The notes: generated by a model not told the origin, from the letters alone. A DNA stretch of 64,000 nucleotides from a bacterium (GCA_029561455.1 JAKQIY010000059.1:62001-126000); one strand, 5' to 3'. Positions 1 to 9,248 are shown, counted from the stretch's first letter. Program-made: numbers and translations.

Positions 1-407
1 ACAGTTAATATACTTTCTTTTTCCGCCATCCGCGCCAGGGTGCCGATAATATCGTCCGCTTCGAATCCGGGTTTGGCAATTTTGGGTACCCGTAATATTT
101 CCAGCATTTGCTGGATGCGGGGTAACTGGTCGATCATATCGCCCGGCATTTCGGCGCGCTGCGCCTTGTATTCCGCATACATTTCATGCCGGAAGGTCGG
201 CTCCTTGCTGTCAAACACCACGGCAAAATAGTCCGGCTTTTCACGATCCAGAATATTCAATATGATATTGGTAAAGCCATACACCACGCTGACATTCTCG
301 CCGCGCGAGTTGGTGAGGGGATTGCGCATAAAGGCAAAGTAACTGCGGTACGCCAGCGCCATGCCGTCGATCAAAAACAAGCGGGGCTTTTTTTTGGTTT
401 GGGACAT
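1..407 (-). CDS. polA: DNA polymerase I, N-terminal part (partial)
   Basis: The first 135 codons of DNA polymerase I read leftward from ATG at 405-407 and run off the window edge, so only the 5'-3' exonuclease (flap nuclease) N-terminus is visible. Near the start is the nuclease signature around DGMALAYRSYF (residues 14-24, with the metal-binding Asp14). Further on is GFEADDIIGTLA (about residues 114-125), whose acidic EADD cluster binds metal. Family knowledge: Pol I removes RNA primers and fills gaps in replication and excision repair. The stretch VVFDSKEPTFRHEMYAEYKAQR is the typical substrate-gateway region (written here as a family match, not a measured alignment). The reading frame is intact to base 1. 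No gene lies immediately upstream; 408-1161 is repeat-rich noncoding DNA. Confidence 0.93.
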   Translation of the reverse strand, partial: MSQTKKKPRLFLIDGMALAYRSYFAFMRNPLTNSRGENVSVVYGFTNIILNILDREKPDYFAVVFDSKEPTFRHEMYAEYKAQRAEMPGDMIDQLPRIQQMLEILRVPKIAKPGFEADDIIGTLARMAEKESILT

Positions 408-660
408 TTCATTTTCCACGTCATCCGGGGTTAATATTTCCCGGCTGTATTCCAGGCGTTGCGCCGGTTAACAATTTTATTGGCACAGCAGGCGCCCTGA
501 GCAAAAGCATGAGTGTTTGAGTTCCAGGCATTCATAGTTTTTTAAACAGCATCATCTTTCGACCGGATTCCGATTATAACATATAATTTATACAAAAATT
601 TCATGTTTTGCAATGGTTTGTTGAATTAGCTGTCAGTTTTCAGCTATCAGCTATCAGTTG

Positions 661-755
661 GTAGGATGGGGTTCTTTCGACAATTTGCGGATTTTAACTT
701 GCCGCCTCGGATCACGGTATTAGAAATTCATGGCATTACAGCAACCCCATCATTC
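661..755 (+). repeat. Intergenic repeat family X, copy 1 (MITE-like)
   Basis: A roughly 95-bp segment begins GTAGGATGGGG and ends CCCCATCATTC, so its ends are imperfect inverted repeats of each other. A second copy lies in the opposite orientation at 59320-59414, with the same ends and recognisably similar interior. No coding capacity is seen. It sits in the 750-bp noncoding gap upstream of polA, next to family Y. Confidence 0.6.
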
Positions 756-764
756 AGGCAGCGC

Positions 765-897
765 GTAGGTCGGGCCTGCGGCCCGACAGGAATTTTATAG
801 TGTGGTCCACCTGGGGTATGAGTTTGTTACAAAGGCAATTCTATGAATTCGAACCTGGCTTGATATTTGTCGTATTTGCGGCGAGGTGGGCTACACT
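765..897 (+). repeat. Intergenic repeat family Y, copy 1
   Basis: A roughly 133-bp segment begins GTAGGTCGGGCCTGCGG, contains GTGTGGTCCACCTGGGG, and ends GCGAGGTGGGCTACACT. The same blocks in the same order occur on the minus strand at 59445-59574, and a shortened version occurs at 58691-58768. The ends (GTAGG... and ...CTAC) are weakly inverted. It is noncoding. Confidence 0.6.
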
Positions 898-941
898 TTT
901 GAGGGCAGTCGGTTGAATGGGGTTTTTTGGTTAACTTGCAG

Positions 942-1003
942 TTTCAGATCGTCCGGGGTTTCACAACCCCGGACGGGGAATGCTTTCGGGTTTCCAACCC
1001 ATT
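942..1003 (+). repeat. Direct repeat Z, copy 1, with hairpin
   Basis: About 60 bp containing the hairpin CCGGGGTT-TCAC-AACCCCGG. An almost identical copy in the same orientation starts near 3659. The two copies bracket the AT-rich DUF262/DUF1524 pseudogene. They could be a repetitive extragenic palindrome or footprints of insertion by recombination. The remaining DNA to 1161 is AT-rich with no gene seen. Confidence 0.6.
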
Positions 1004-1161
1004 TTCATAATTTAACTGGATTCCAAGTTTTGAAATTCTGGTTCATTTTTAACAGTATGTTATGAATTCCAGTGTGATCAAATATGCTATGAGATAGTAA
1101 AAAACATAGTTTACAATACTTGATATGGTTTGCAATATAAGAATACAATTATTAAGTTACA

Positions 1162-3183
1162 TTAATCTAAAGAAATTCCTTCTTTCTCAATAACAAACTC
1201 AATATGTAAAAATTTTGCTTTTTCTTTCTTATCACCAATAATAAAATTCCAACGTTTTTCCCAAAAATCAATCATTTTTAAACCACGCTCCAAAATTTCT
1301 TTTGCTGTCCAATTTTCATAATTAGCAATTTGATTTTCTGAATAAGAACCATATCTATAGCCTACCATTGATTTAGGTATGCCCTTTTTTACTTCAAAGC
1401 TTTCATTTCCAAATGATTGATTTTTTTTCTCTGAAAGAGGAACTAAATTACCTAATGAGTTTTTAAGTAACCTCCTTTCTTTATCTGAATAATATTTAAA
1501 CTTTTCAGTCCAATAAGATTTTTTGGAGTTTTGTGGGTAAATGTGTTCAATGGTATAATAATCTCTCTTGTCTTCTCCTTCAGACAAGCCATTATCTATA
1601 AACTGCTCCCAATTTAATTTTTCTCGATAAGTTTTAGTTCGGTTTTTCAAACTAATTTCATATTCGTATAGGAAATACTTTATTCCAACCCACCTATAAA
1701 ACCCAGAATTTTTCATATCTGAAATAATTTGTTCTATATTTTCCTTTTTTCCAATAAAAGAGTTAACAATTTCGTCAATTTCTTTAATTATTTTATCAGT
1801 TGAAAACTCACCTTTTATAAAAAGATTTATCATGTTGAATAATTTTGTTTGATTAAAGTCAGAAATATAAGCATATCTATTAAGCGTTTGAACAAACAAA
1901 TATCGTTCCAGAGATTTTAAGAAAGATAATCTCGTTTGTTCTTTCTTTTCTTTTTCATAAATAGTCATTATTAATGGGGCTACTGTTGTTGCGATTGGTG
2001 ATGGATGTTTATTTAATTTTTCAAGCCAAAATTTTTCTTTTTCAGGTAAGAGACTATGATGGGGATTAAGTAAATGATACCATAGTTTAACCGATTCCTT
2101 TAAACTTTGGACATAATTATATATTTTTTCAATTTTTAGTTCATCTTCCAAGGAAACTTCAGGATTTATTACAGCAATGTTTTTGGGTGTGAATACTTGT
2201 TCTAATAAATATTCCCCTAGCCATGAATTAGAATTGTTTAAATGTCTTCTAAAGCGAATATCCCTTAGTAAACTCTCTTTTGATTGAATAGCATCACTGA
2301 AATATGTTATAAAATGATTGCTAAGGAAAATATCATCATCCAGTATTTTTTCTTTATTTCTACCAAGAAAGTGGTAAATAGATTTCCATCCTTCGTTAAT
2401 TGAAATGCGAAGTTTTTGTTTCTCAAAATCATCTGTCTTGAATTTTGTTGAAAGATAAATCAACCTATTTTTTAGAAGTTCTAAATGTGATAATGGCTTC
2501 CCACGATTATTCATTGTTTCGAATGCAACAAAGACATCAACATCATCTGATATTGAATAAATGTTATAAAGAAAATTTTGTGTTATTTTTTTGTAAAGTC
2601 TTTCTATTTGTTCAAAAGAGAGTTTTTTTAAATTTGCTAAAAAATATTTTTTAGCAAATTCAAGATTGTACGTATATATTGTTTCTTGCACAGGTAAAGA
2701 ACTATCTGTTTTTTCGAGGAAAATATTTGCTTTTAAGAATTCGTAACTAGGATTATCCTTTTCATAACCGAAAAGATAAGACCGTGATATACCTTCATTT
2801 TTAGAATCGTAAATAAATTTTTTTTTAATTTCTTCGGTAGAAGTAAAATTTAATCGAGTATTATCAGGCACGCACTCAACAATTGCTTGAATTAGAATTA
2901 TAGTAGTAGTTAATCTTTGTTGTCCATCAACTACATAATAGGGTGTATAGTTTTTAGAATTAATAATCCACAAATCATCGTACCATTGGTTTACTTGTTT
3001 AACCGGTACCTCTTCTAATGTTAGAACGCCAGTGTAATGGTTTTAATCATTTTCTAGTTGAGTAAGATCATTCCAGAAATCTCGCAATTCTTTTTCTGTC
3101 CATGCAAAGCCACGTTGATAATCAGGGATTCTAAGGAGACGCTCTGTAAAGATTTTTGATATTGACATAAGTTGTGTTTTCAT
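1162..3183 (-). pseudogene. DUF262/DUF1524 (GmrSD-like) restriction protein, broken by an in-frame TAA
   Basis: A single frame runs from ATG at 3181-3183 to the stop at 1162 (about 673 codons) but carries TAA at 3043-3045 (codon 47). The first 46 codons encode a typical DUF262 start (IPDYQRGFAWTEKELRDFWNDL), and the frame resumes as NHYTGVLTLEE. Next come the DUF262 DGQQRLTTT motif (ParB-like nucleotide-binding fold) and a C-terminal DUF1524 HNH-like nuclease segment (EHIYPQ, then NSLGNLVPL). Family knowledge: fused DUF262-DUF1524 proteins resemble GmrSD type IV enzymes that restrict modified phage DNA. A Lys AAA-to-TAA change would explain the break; sequencing error is the main alternative. 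A translated fragment could only start downstream, for example TTG at 2973. The gene is far more AT-rich than its surroundings and lies between Z repeats, which suggests horizontal acquisition. Confidence 0.85.
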
Positions 3184-3658
3184 TTTGTCCTTACTATTAT
3201 GTTGATTTTTTTAATTAAAAAAGGTCTCACTTTATTAAATAACATTTTTACAAATCACCCTCATATTATTTTTGAAATACAAATATCCTTTGTCTATTAA
3301 AGTCTTTTGTTTTATAACTTTAATTGATTTGTTGTAGTAACCTTCTCATATATTTTAGTTTACTAGTACAAAATTTTTCGTTTCACAAAATTAATTAAAA
3401 ATATCAAAATCTGTATTAAATTTTACATCATATAATATACAAGAAAATCCCGCCGCACCCATGTAATAGAAATCCATATCGATTGTCGATAAAAGTAAGC
3501 GAATTTTGCGGAAATATGCAAGAAATATTTTATAAAAGTTATCAGTTTACAGTTATCAGCCGTCAGTCGGGCAGAGTGTCATTGTAGCCCGGTAACTGTT
3601 AGTTGCGCTACAATCAACCGCGAATACACACCAATAAACGCTAATAAATATTCGCGTA

Positions 3659-3725
3659 CTTTCAGATCGTCCGGGGTTTCACAACCCCGGACGGGAAATG
3701 TCTTTTGGGTTTCTAACCCATCATT
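3659..3725 (+). repeat. Direct repeat Z, copy 2, with hairpin
   Basis: Nearly identical to 942-1003: TTTCAGATCGTCC, then the hairpin CCGGGGTT-TCAC-AACCCCGG, then a GGGTTTCTAACCCA tail. The rest of the noncoding gap 3184-3900 holds AT-rich DNA, a CAGTTATCAGC-type low-complexity stretch near 3540-3570, and a small CCGGGAT/ATCCCGG hairpin near 3773-3793. No gene is seen in it. Confidence 0.6.
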
Positions 3726-3834
3726 ATTACTAGACATTACACCAGGGTTAGAAATCCTGTTTTATTCTCCGCACCGGGATATGAATCCCGGCGCGATCAC
3801 TGCTGTAATATTCATTAACACCAGGTTTTTCACA

Positions 3835-3863
3835 TTGCCTTTAAATATGAAATTTTGTATACT
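3835..3863 (+). promoter_or_regulatory. Candidate sigma-70-type promoter for the U32 gene
   Basis: TTGCCT at 3835-3840 and TATACT at 3858-3863 are separated by exactly 17 bp. Transcription would start about 30 nt before the ATG at 3901. Seen by eye only; no Shine-Dalgarno sequence is obvious before that ATG. Confidence 0.4.
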
Positions 3864-3900
3864 AGGGTCAATAAAACTGGTTTTATTTTAAAATACATTC

Positions 3901-5718
3901 ATGACGACTCCATCTATAGAATTACTGGCCCCGGCGCGCGATCCTGACGCCGGTATTGCCGCGCTCCACTGCGGCGCGGATGCCGTGTACATCGGCGCGC
4001 CGCGGTTCGGCGCCCGCGCCCGCGTCGGCAACACCCTGCCGGGCATCGAAAAGCTGCTGCACGAAGCGCATAAATACTGGGCAAAAATCTACGTCACCGT
4101 CAATACCCTGCTCACCGACCGCGAATTACCTGAAGCGGTTATACTCATCCGGCAACTCTACGAAATGGGTGTGGACGGTGTCATCATCCAGGATGCCGGC
4201 TTGCTGGAATGCGACCTGCCTCCCATCCCCCTTATCGCCAGCACGCAAATGCACAACCACACTCCGGACCGGGTCGCTTTTCTGGAAAAGATCGGCATCC
4301 GGCGTGTCATACTGGCGCGGGAACTGAGCCTGGAAGAAATCCGCGCCATCCGCGCAGCTACCACCATTGAACTGGAATTTTTCGTACACGGGGCGTTGTG
4401 CGTCAGCTATAGCGGCCAGTGTTATATGAGCTACGCCATTGGCGGACGCAGCGGCAATCGCGGCGAATGCGCCCAACCCTGCCGCCGTAAATACAGCCTG
4501 ATAGACGCCGACGGCAAAACAATCATCAACGACCGCTACCTGCTGTCGCTGCGGGATTTGAACCTTTCCAACCACCTCGGCGCTCTTCTGGACGCGGGGA
4601 TCACTTCGTTTAAAATTGAAGGCCGACTAAAAGACGAAAATTATGTCAAAAACGTGGTCAGCGCCTACCGGCGTCTGCTGGATACGGAACTGCAACAACG
4701 CCAATGGCGGCGATCTTCTTCAGGAATGAGTGAAATTGATTTTGTCCCCGACCTGGACAAGAACTTTAACCGGGGTTATACGTCTTATTTCCTGTCCGGC
4801 CGTTCCAAAGAACTGGCATCACTGGATACACCGAAAATGATTGGGCAACTCTTAGGAAAAGTAACGGCAATGGATGATAATTCATTTACCCTTGAAACCC
4901 AGGCCGTTCTCACTGCGGGAGACGGCCTGGCGTTTTTCGACAGTAATAATGAACTTGCCGGAACATTTGTCAATCGTGTTGCCGGCCCGTGGATCTTCCC
5001 CGAAAAGATGCAGGGAATTGCCCCGGGAACAATACTCTACCGCAACCGCGACCAGGCATTTCAAAAACAGGTCTCGTCAAGCCGGCCGCGCCGGTATATC
5101 CCGGTGACAATACAATGCGCCGCCACTGCGACCGGACTGGCGGTGACGATGACCGATGCCGACGGCACTATGGCAGCAGCCGAACTTGTCGCAGAAAAGG
5201 TTCGCTCCGAAAAACCCCAGGCGATGCTCGCTACCCTAGTCAAGCAACTCGGTAAACTGGGGGACAGCGAATTTAAAGCCCAAGTACATATCGACGGGGC
5301 GGAACAATACTTTTATACGGTGGCGCAATTGAACGCCCTGCGCCGTGAAGCAGTAGAAAAACTGCGCGCGGAACGCTTGCGCAACCGCCCGGCTATAAAA
5401 GGTAACGTATTTAAAAATAACGAACCTTATCCGCAAACCAGGCTGTCTTTTAACGGCAACGTTTTGAACGAACAAGCCGCAGCCTTTTACCGCCGGCATG
5501 GCGTAACCGAAATTGAACCGGCGGCGGAAAGCGGACTGGATATGCGCAACCGCAAGGTGATGACAACCAGGTATTGCCTTGCATATCAACTCGGCGTTTG
5601 CCCCAAACAAAACCCCAGCGCCGGCTATAAAGAACCACTCTGGCTGGTAGACGAACAGGGGCGCCGTTTTCGCCTGGCTTTTAACTGCCGGGATTGTGTT
5701 ATGGAGATTTTTGGCTAA
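3901..5718 (+). CDS. U32 family protein (RlhA/YdcP-like, collagenase-like)
   Basis: This 605-residue protein opens with ELLAPARDPDAGIAALHCGADAVYIG, the TIM-barrel start of peptidase family U32. The family signature is around EFFVHGALCVSYSGQC, and four cysteines at C167, C174, C190 and C194 (C-x6-C-x15-C-x3-C) match the iron-sulfur ligands of this family. The C-terminal half and the ending (RYCLAYQLGVCPK ... FNCRDCVMEIF) match the longer U32 subgroup. Family knowledge: long U32 members such as RlhA hydroxylate 23S rRNA C2501, and the shorter TrhP modifies tRNA, so RNA hydroxylation is more likely than collagen cleavage. The exact substrate here is inference. The guanidinium exporter gene follows 42 nt downstream on the same strand. 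Confidence 0.85.
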   Translation: MTTPSIELLAPARDPDAGIAALHCGADAVYIGAPRFGARARVGNTLPGIEKLLHEAHKYWAKIYVTVNTLLTDRELPEAVILIRQLYEMGVDGVIIQDAGLLECDLPPIPLIASTQMHNHTPDRVAFLEKIGIRRVILARELSLEEIRAIRAATTIELEFFVHGALCVSYSGQCYMSYAIGGRSGNRGECAQPCRRKYSLIDADGKTIINDRYLLSLRDLNLSNHLGALLDAGITSFKIEGRLKDENYVKNVVSAYRRLLDTELQQRQWRRSSSGMSEIDFVPDLDKNFNRGYTSYFLSGRSKELASLDTPKMIGQLLGKVTAMDDNSFTLETQAVLTAGDGLAFFDSNNELAGTFVNRVAGPWIFPEKMQGIAPGTILYRNRDQAFQKQVSSSRPRRYIPVTIQCAATATGLAVTMTDADGTMAAAELVAEKVRSEKPQAMLATLVKQLGKLGDSEFKAQVHIDGAEQYFYTVAQLNALRREAVEKLRAERLRNRPAIKGNVFKNNEPYPQTRLSFNGNVLNEQAAAFYRRHGVTEIEPAAESGLDMRNRKVMTTRYCLAYQLGVCPKQNPSAGYKEPLWLVDEQGRRFRLAFNCRDCVMEIFG

Positions 5719-5760
5719 TACCGGGCCGAACACCTTAAGGGAAAAAAACAAGGAGGAACT

Positions 5761-6081
5761 TTGTCCTGGATCTATCTGCTCATCGCCGGGATGTTTGAAA
5801 TTGGCTGGCCGTTGGGCTTGAAACTATCACAAACCACCCCGCATAAAATCATGTGGATAGTTTTCGCTATTCTTGCCATGATTGCCAGCGGCTGGTTTTT
5901 GTGGCTGGCGCAAAAAGGTATCCCGATGGGAACAGCTTATGCAGTATGGACCGGCATCGGCGCGGTAGGCGCTTTTGTTCTTGGCGTAGTGATGTTCAAA
6001 GACCCGGCCTCAGTCATTCGCATTGTTTCTGTTTCATTTATCATTATTGGTATTATTGGCTTGAAATTATCGCATTCCTAA
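5761..6081 (+). CDS. gdx: SMR family guanidinium exporter Gdx/SugE
   Basis: A 106-residue, four-helix membrane protein matching the Gdx (SugE) branch of the small multidrug resistance family. The conserved membrane Glu is at position 13 (AGMFEIGW), the GTAYAVWTGIGAVGA block is in helix 3, and the end is GIIGLKLS. Family knowledge: it works as an antiparallel dimer exchanging guanidinium for two protons. The start codon is TTG, chosen because AAGGAGG lies 5-11 nt upstream and the first residues (MSWIYLLIAG) match family N-termini. It follows the U32 gene by 42 nt and precedes the DUF5808 gene by 27 nt, so co-transcription is likely. The short leader leaves no room for a guanidine riboswitch. 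Confidence 0.9.
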   Translation: MSWIYLLIAGMFEIGWPLGLKLSQTTPHKIMWIVFAILAMIASGWFLWLAQKGIPMGTAYAVWTGIGAVGAFVLGVVMFKDPASVIRIVSVSFIIIGIIGLKLSHS

Positions 6082-6108
6082 AAATATCTGCTAAAACAGG
6101 AGAAGACT

Positions 6109-6303
6109 ATGCTCGATAACGATGAAAACTACAAGTGGGGAATTTTCTATTATAACCTGCAGGATCGGCGCCTGTTTGTTCCCAAACGCAACAAGCTGCT
6201 GGGCTGGACGCTAAATTTTGCCAATCCCTGGGCATATATGATCATTGTCGGCATTATCGCTTTTGCCATACTGATGGAAAAGCTCGGTAACGCGGGGAAA
6301 TGA
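6109..6303 (+). CDS. Small DUF5808-like membrane protein
   Basis: A 64-residue protein with the pattern FYYNLQDRRLFVPKRNKLLGWTLNFANPWAY, which I recognise as DUF5808 (a short cytosolic segment with RLFVPKR and GWTLNF), followed by one transmembrane helix (about residues 42-57). Function is unknown in the family. The upstream AGGAGAAGACT gives a reasonable ribosome-binding site for ATG 6109. Its TGA overlaps the ATG of the next gene by 4 nt, so the two are translationally coupled. Confidence 0.75.
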   Translation: MLDNDENYKWGIFYYNLQDRRLFVPKRNKLLGWTLNFANPWAYMIIVGIIAFAILMEKLGNAGK

Positions 6304-7112
6304 CAAATACCGGTCAAATGATTTGTTTCGATAAAGAGACCGGCCTGGCGTATCGCCTGCGGCGCACAAACAGACAGGAGGCTCTTGTTTTCATCCACGG
6401 CTTTGGCTCGAACCAGGAGCATTTTCGTTTCGCTTTTTCTGCTCCCCCGCTGCTAGAGTTTACCCTCCTTGCCGTTGACCTGGCCGGATTTGGGGCAAGT
6501 CCGGTCCCGCCTGGATTTTCGTTTACAATGCACGATCAGGCGCTGCTGGTTCTGAAATTACTCGACACCCTGCAAATTATAAATTTTCATCTCTGCGGCC
6601 ATTCCATGGGCGGCCTGGTGGTAATGAACATGGCGGAACTGGCGCCGGGACGAACCCTATCGCTTATCAATCTTGAGGGTAATCTCACCCCGGAGGACTG
6701 TTTTCTGTCCGGTAAAGTGGCCGCAATGTCATTTACCGAATTCACCACTCATGGCCGGAAGGAACTGGAACGGGGCTTCCGGTTAGCCGGTATGAAAGAC
6801 CCGGCCATGCGCGACTATGCGGAAACGTTTGCCGCGACAAACAGCAAAGCGCTCTACAAAAGCGCCCTGCATACCGTGCAGGATTCGGCATTACCCCTGG
6901 TTGATAAGCTTGGCCGCATTAACAACTCCTGCTATATTTATGGTGATAAAAACCGTACTCTCTTTCCGGCTGAGAAGCTGCTGCATGACAACGGCGTACC
7001 GGTCTTTTATATCGAAAACGCCGGTCATGCCATGGCGCTGGAAAATCCCCGGCAATTATACAATACCATCCGGCAATTTATTGACAGCAAACACCCTGGG
7101 CTATTTGAGTAA
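6300..7112 (+). CDS. Alpha/beta hydrolase
   Basis: This 270-residue alpha/beta-hydrolase-fold protein has an oxyanion-hole motif FIHGFGS (about 31-37). The nucleophile elbow is GHSMGG with Ser102, the probable acid is Asp216 (YGDKN), and the catalytic His is His243 (NAGHAM). There is no signal peptide, so it should be cytosolic. The substrate cannot be told from sequence; esterase, lipase-like or C-C hydrolase activities are all possible. The start overlaps the DUF5808 stop (ATGA). No terminator hairpin directly follows; the next 300 bp hold a repeat. Confidence 0.85.
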   Translation: MTNTGQMICFDKETGLAYRLRRTNRQEALVFIHGFGSNQEHFRFAFSAPPLLEFTLLAVDLAGFGASPVPPGFSFTMHDQALLVLKLLDTLQIINFHLCGHSMGGLVVMNMAELAPGRTLSLINLEGNLTPEDCFLSGKVAAMSFTEFTTHGRKELERGFRLAGMKDPAMRDYAETFAATNSKALYKSALHTVQDSALPLVDKLGRINNSCYIYGDKNRTLFPAEKLLHDNGVPVFYIENAGHAMALENPRQLYNTIRQFIDSKHPGLFE

Positions 7113-7237
7113 AGTTGACTTTTATTTTCACAGTAAAAGTATCTTTTAACTGGTAACAGAGCAATAATTTTATTATCTTTTCTTAAAAATGAACAGGAAA
7201 ACATATTATAACTTAAATTTCTAAAAGAACCAGGTAG

Positions 7238-7331
7238 GATGGGCAGTGTTCCACTACAGTGATAAATTATTGAATAATAAGATATTAAATGTTTTCATGT
7301 TCTATACGACAACAGTGGGACACTGCCCATC
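7238..7331. repeat. Inverted-repeat (MITE-like) element in the 7113-7407 gap
   Basis: Arms GATGGGCAGTGTTCCAC (7238-7254) and GTGGGACACTGCCCATC (7315-7331) are imperfect inverted repeats with one mismatch around a 60-bp AT-rich centre. The left edge (GTAGGATGGG) resembles that of the elements at 661 and 25974, suggesting related families. The rest of the gap is AT-rich with no other gene. Confidence 0.55.
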
Positions 7332-7407
7332 GTTAGTAATTGTAAAAAATTATATTTCTTCTCTATCAATTTAGAAATTCAGGTATAATTATACAATGGA
7401 GTAATTT

Positions 7408-8235
7408 ATGAACGAAACCGGAGTAAAGACGCCTGCACAGATAACGGCTGATTGGCCGGACCTGGAATTTATTGAAAAGATCAAACCGGCAAATATTGCC
7501 AGTCACTCTTTTTCAAGTCAGTACGGGTATCTCTGTTACATAGCCTTGTACAAGTTTGCGGCAACCTTTTGCGAAGCGAAAACAGTTCTGGATGCCGCCT
7601 GCGGCCTGGGTTTCGGCAGTTATTTACTGGCGCATAAAGCGGCGCAGGTTACAGGCGTGGAAATTGTTGCTCAGGTTATCGATTATGCCAGGAGTAATTA
7701 TAAAAAAGATAATATGCAATTCATTCATGCGGATGCAACCAGTCTGGATTTTGCCGATCATTCTTTTGATCTGGTCGTTTCGCTTGAAACTTTTGAGCAT
7801 ATACCCCGTGATAAAGCAGGAAAATTTCTTAATGAACTGCAACGGGTATTAAAACCCGGCGGCATACTGGTTCTATCGACACCCAATCATGATGTGTACA
7901 GTAAAATCAGCCAAACGCCCGATCATGTCAACGAACTGAATGTTGATGAACTTGAATCTCTTTTGACGCAATATTTTGCCGATTGCCAACCCTATTATCA
8001 ACGCAAAGGAGTGCTGCAAACCACCGGCAAATATTATGCGTTTGTGAGCAAAGATCGTTTAAAACTACGGCGTTTTATTCCGAACCGGCTGAGAAATTTG
8101 ATTCGCCGCTTCACAGCTCCACAATTGCAAAAGAATCCGCAGGAAATTTTGCAAGAGGTTCAGGTACACCGGGCAGTAAATAAAGATGATGTCAAAAATG
8201 CCGTGGTGCAGATTTGGGTGTGCTCTAAAAAGTAA
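7408..8235 (+). CDS. Class I SAM-dependent methyltransferase
   Basis: This 275-residue protein has a Rossmann-type SAM site: motif I VLDAACGLGFGSYLL (about 59-73), the acidic residue after strand 2 (VTGVEI), and the post-motif FDLVVSLETFEHIP (about 117-130), which place it in the UbiE/Methyltransf_11 group. The C-terminal 70 residues are basic (RFIPNRLRNLIRR) and unusual for small-molecule enzymes of this group. They may contact RNA, lipid or glycan, which is a guess. The start ATG has GGAG 7 nt upstream, and a TATAAT at 7384-7389 could be the -10 box. It stands alone between an intergenic repeat and a convergent gene. Confidence 0.85.
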   Translation: MNETGVKTPAQITADWPDLEFIEKIKPANIASHSFSSQYGYLCYIALYKFAATFCEAKTVLDAACGLGFGSYLLAHKAAQVTGVEIVAQVIDYARSNYKKDNMQFIHADATSLDFADHSFDLVVSLETFEHIPRDKAGKFLNELQRVLKPGGILVLSTPNHDVYSKISQTPDHVNELNVDELESLLTQYFADCQPYYQRKGVLQTTGKYYAFVSKDRLKLRRFIPNRLRNLIRRFTAPQLQKNPQEILQEVQVHRAVNKDDVKNAVVQIWVCSKK

Positions 8236-8290
8236 CAGCCGGTTGTTTGCAAGATCATAAAAACTATAATATAATTTCCCCGAAAAAATA

Positions 8291-8324
8291 AAAAAACCGG
8301 GCAAACCTTTAAAAGCTGCCCGGT
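8291..8324 (-). terminator. Rho-independent terminator between convergent genes
   Basis: CCGGGCA (8297-8303) pairs with TGCCCGG (8317-8323). Read on the minus strand, the stem is followed by a run of T, so it fits the gene at 8367-9068 best. It may also stop the plus-strand methyltransferase transcript. Confidence 0.75.
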
Positions 8325-8366
8325 CTTCACACTATCACACTTTAAACCGACTGTAACTTACCACAC

Positions 8367-9068
8367 TTAAAAATTAATTGCAGCGCCTATCTGATAGATC
8401 ATCAGGTCGGTGGTGGATTCGCTCAGATCGTAATAAACTTTGCCGTTTTTAATTTCAATCGAACCTTCTTTCAGGTATTCCGCATTACCGCCTACCAGGT
8501 AGCGCACACCCAGGTCAACAAAAATGGTATACGGGGAATCATTCTGATTTACGCCTTCGTAGACTTTGATCATCAATCCGCCGCCACCGCCATAACTGGA
8601 GGTAAAATCATCCTGGTTGGTGGAACTGGCGATATTATCGTCATCATCCCAACCCTGGTCTTTAACTTCGGTGGTCGTGGAAAGATAACTGAAACCAAAC
8701 AGACCGTCGAGATAAGGACGTAAAGTACCTTCCTGCGGCTGTACCCGTAACATCAAGTGCCCCTGGAAAATACTGTTGGTGGTGGTAACGTCAACCCACA
8801 CATCGGGGATCGTCGGACTGAAAGGTTCTTCACGGGTATCGCTGCCATAAATCAGGAATCCCAGCGAGCCCCCCAGAATAAAAGGAGACTGGGGAATGTT
8901 GTACCCGAAATGTCCACCCAGACCAATGCCAACGTTATCAACATTTTCTTTAAATTCCGATTGCGGCGCCCCAATCAATAAATTCAGCCCGCCCTGAAAA
9001 CGGGTTTGCGAAAATACCGACACAACGGATACGAGTAATAAGATAACAACTAACGAACTACGTTTCAT
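8367..9068 (-). CDS. Outer-membrane beta-barrel-like secreted protein
   Basis: A 233-residue protein with a clear Sec signal peptide (basic MKRSS, hydrophobic VVILLLVSVVSVF, then SQ). Short alternating hydrophobic strands and many Gly/aromatic residues follow, ending in a strand with a terminal Phe (IGAAINF), typical of small outer-membrane barrels. I do not recognise a specific family. GGAGAGC lies upstream of the ATG. A terminator follows at 8291-8324. It appears monocistronic. Confidence 0.75.
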   Translation of the reverse strand: MKRSSLVVILLLVSVVSVFSQTRFQGGLNLLIGAPQSEFKENVDNVGIGLGGHFGYNIPQSPFILGGSLGFLIYGSDTREEPFSPTIPDVWVDVTTTNSIFQGHLMLRVQPQEGTLRPYLDGLFGFSYLSTTTEVKDQGWDDDDNIASSTNQDDFTSSYGGGGGLMIKVYEGVNQNDSPYTIFVDLGVRYLVGGNAEYLKEGSIEIKNGKVYYDLSESTTDLMIYQIGAAINF

Positions 9069-9248
9069 GATGCTCTCCTTATTTTAGAACGGGTATACGT
9101 TATTAATCCGTTTTTGTTACTCTGCTGGCAATTATTTCGTTGGAAATATAAAATATTATGATAAATTAAGATTTTAGACCGGTGATTTCCATCTAAATAA
9201 TTTACAAAAAGAAATTCTGATTTGCTATAGAGATAATGAAAAAACGTA

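Noticed and set aside
845-880. GGTTCGAATTC on the minus strand resembling a tRNA T-loop
   Set aside because: No flanking acceptor, D-arm or anticodon stem can be folded, and it lies inside repeat family Y.
4126-4575. 149-codon open frame opposite the U32 gene
   Set aside because: Antisense shadow of a well-conserved gene with no family features of its own.
5719-5760. Possible guanidine riboswitch before the Gdx/SugE gene
   Set aside because: The leader is only 42 nt and lacks the paired ACGR-loop hairpins of the short guanidine-II class.
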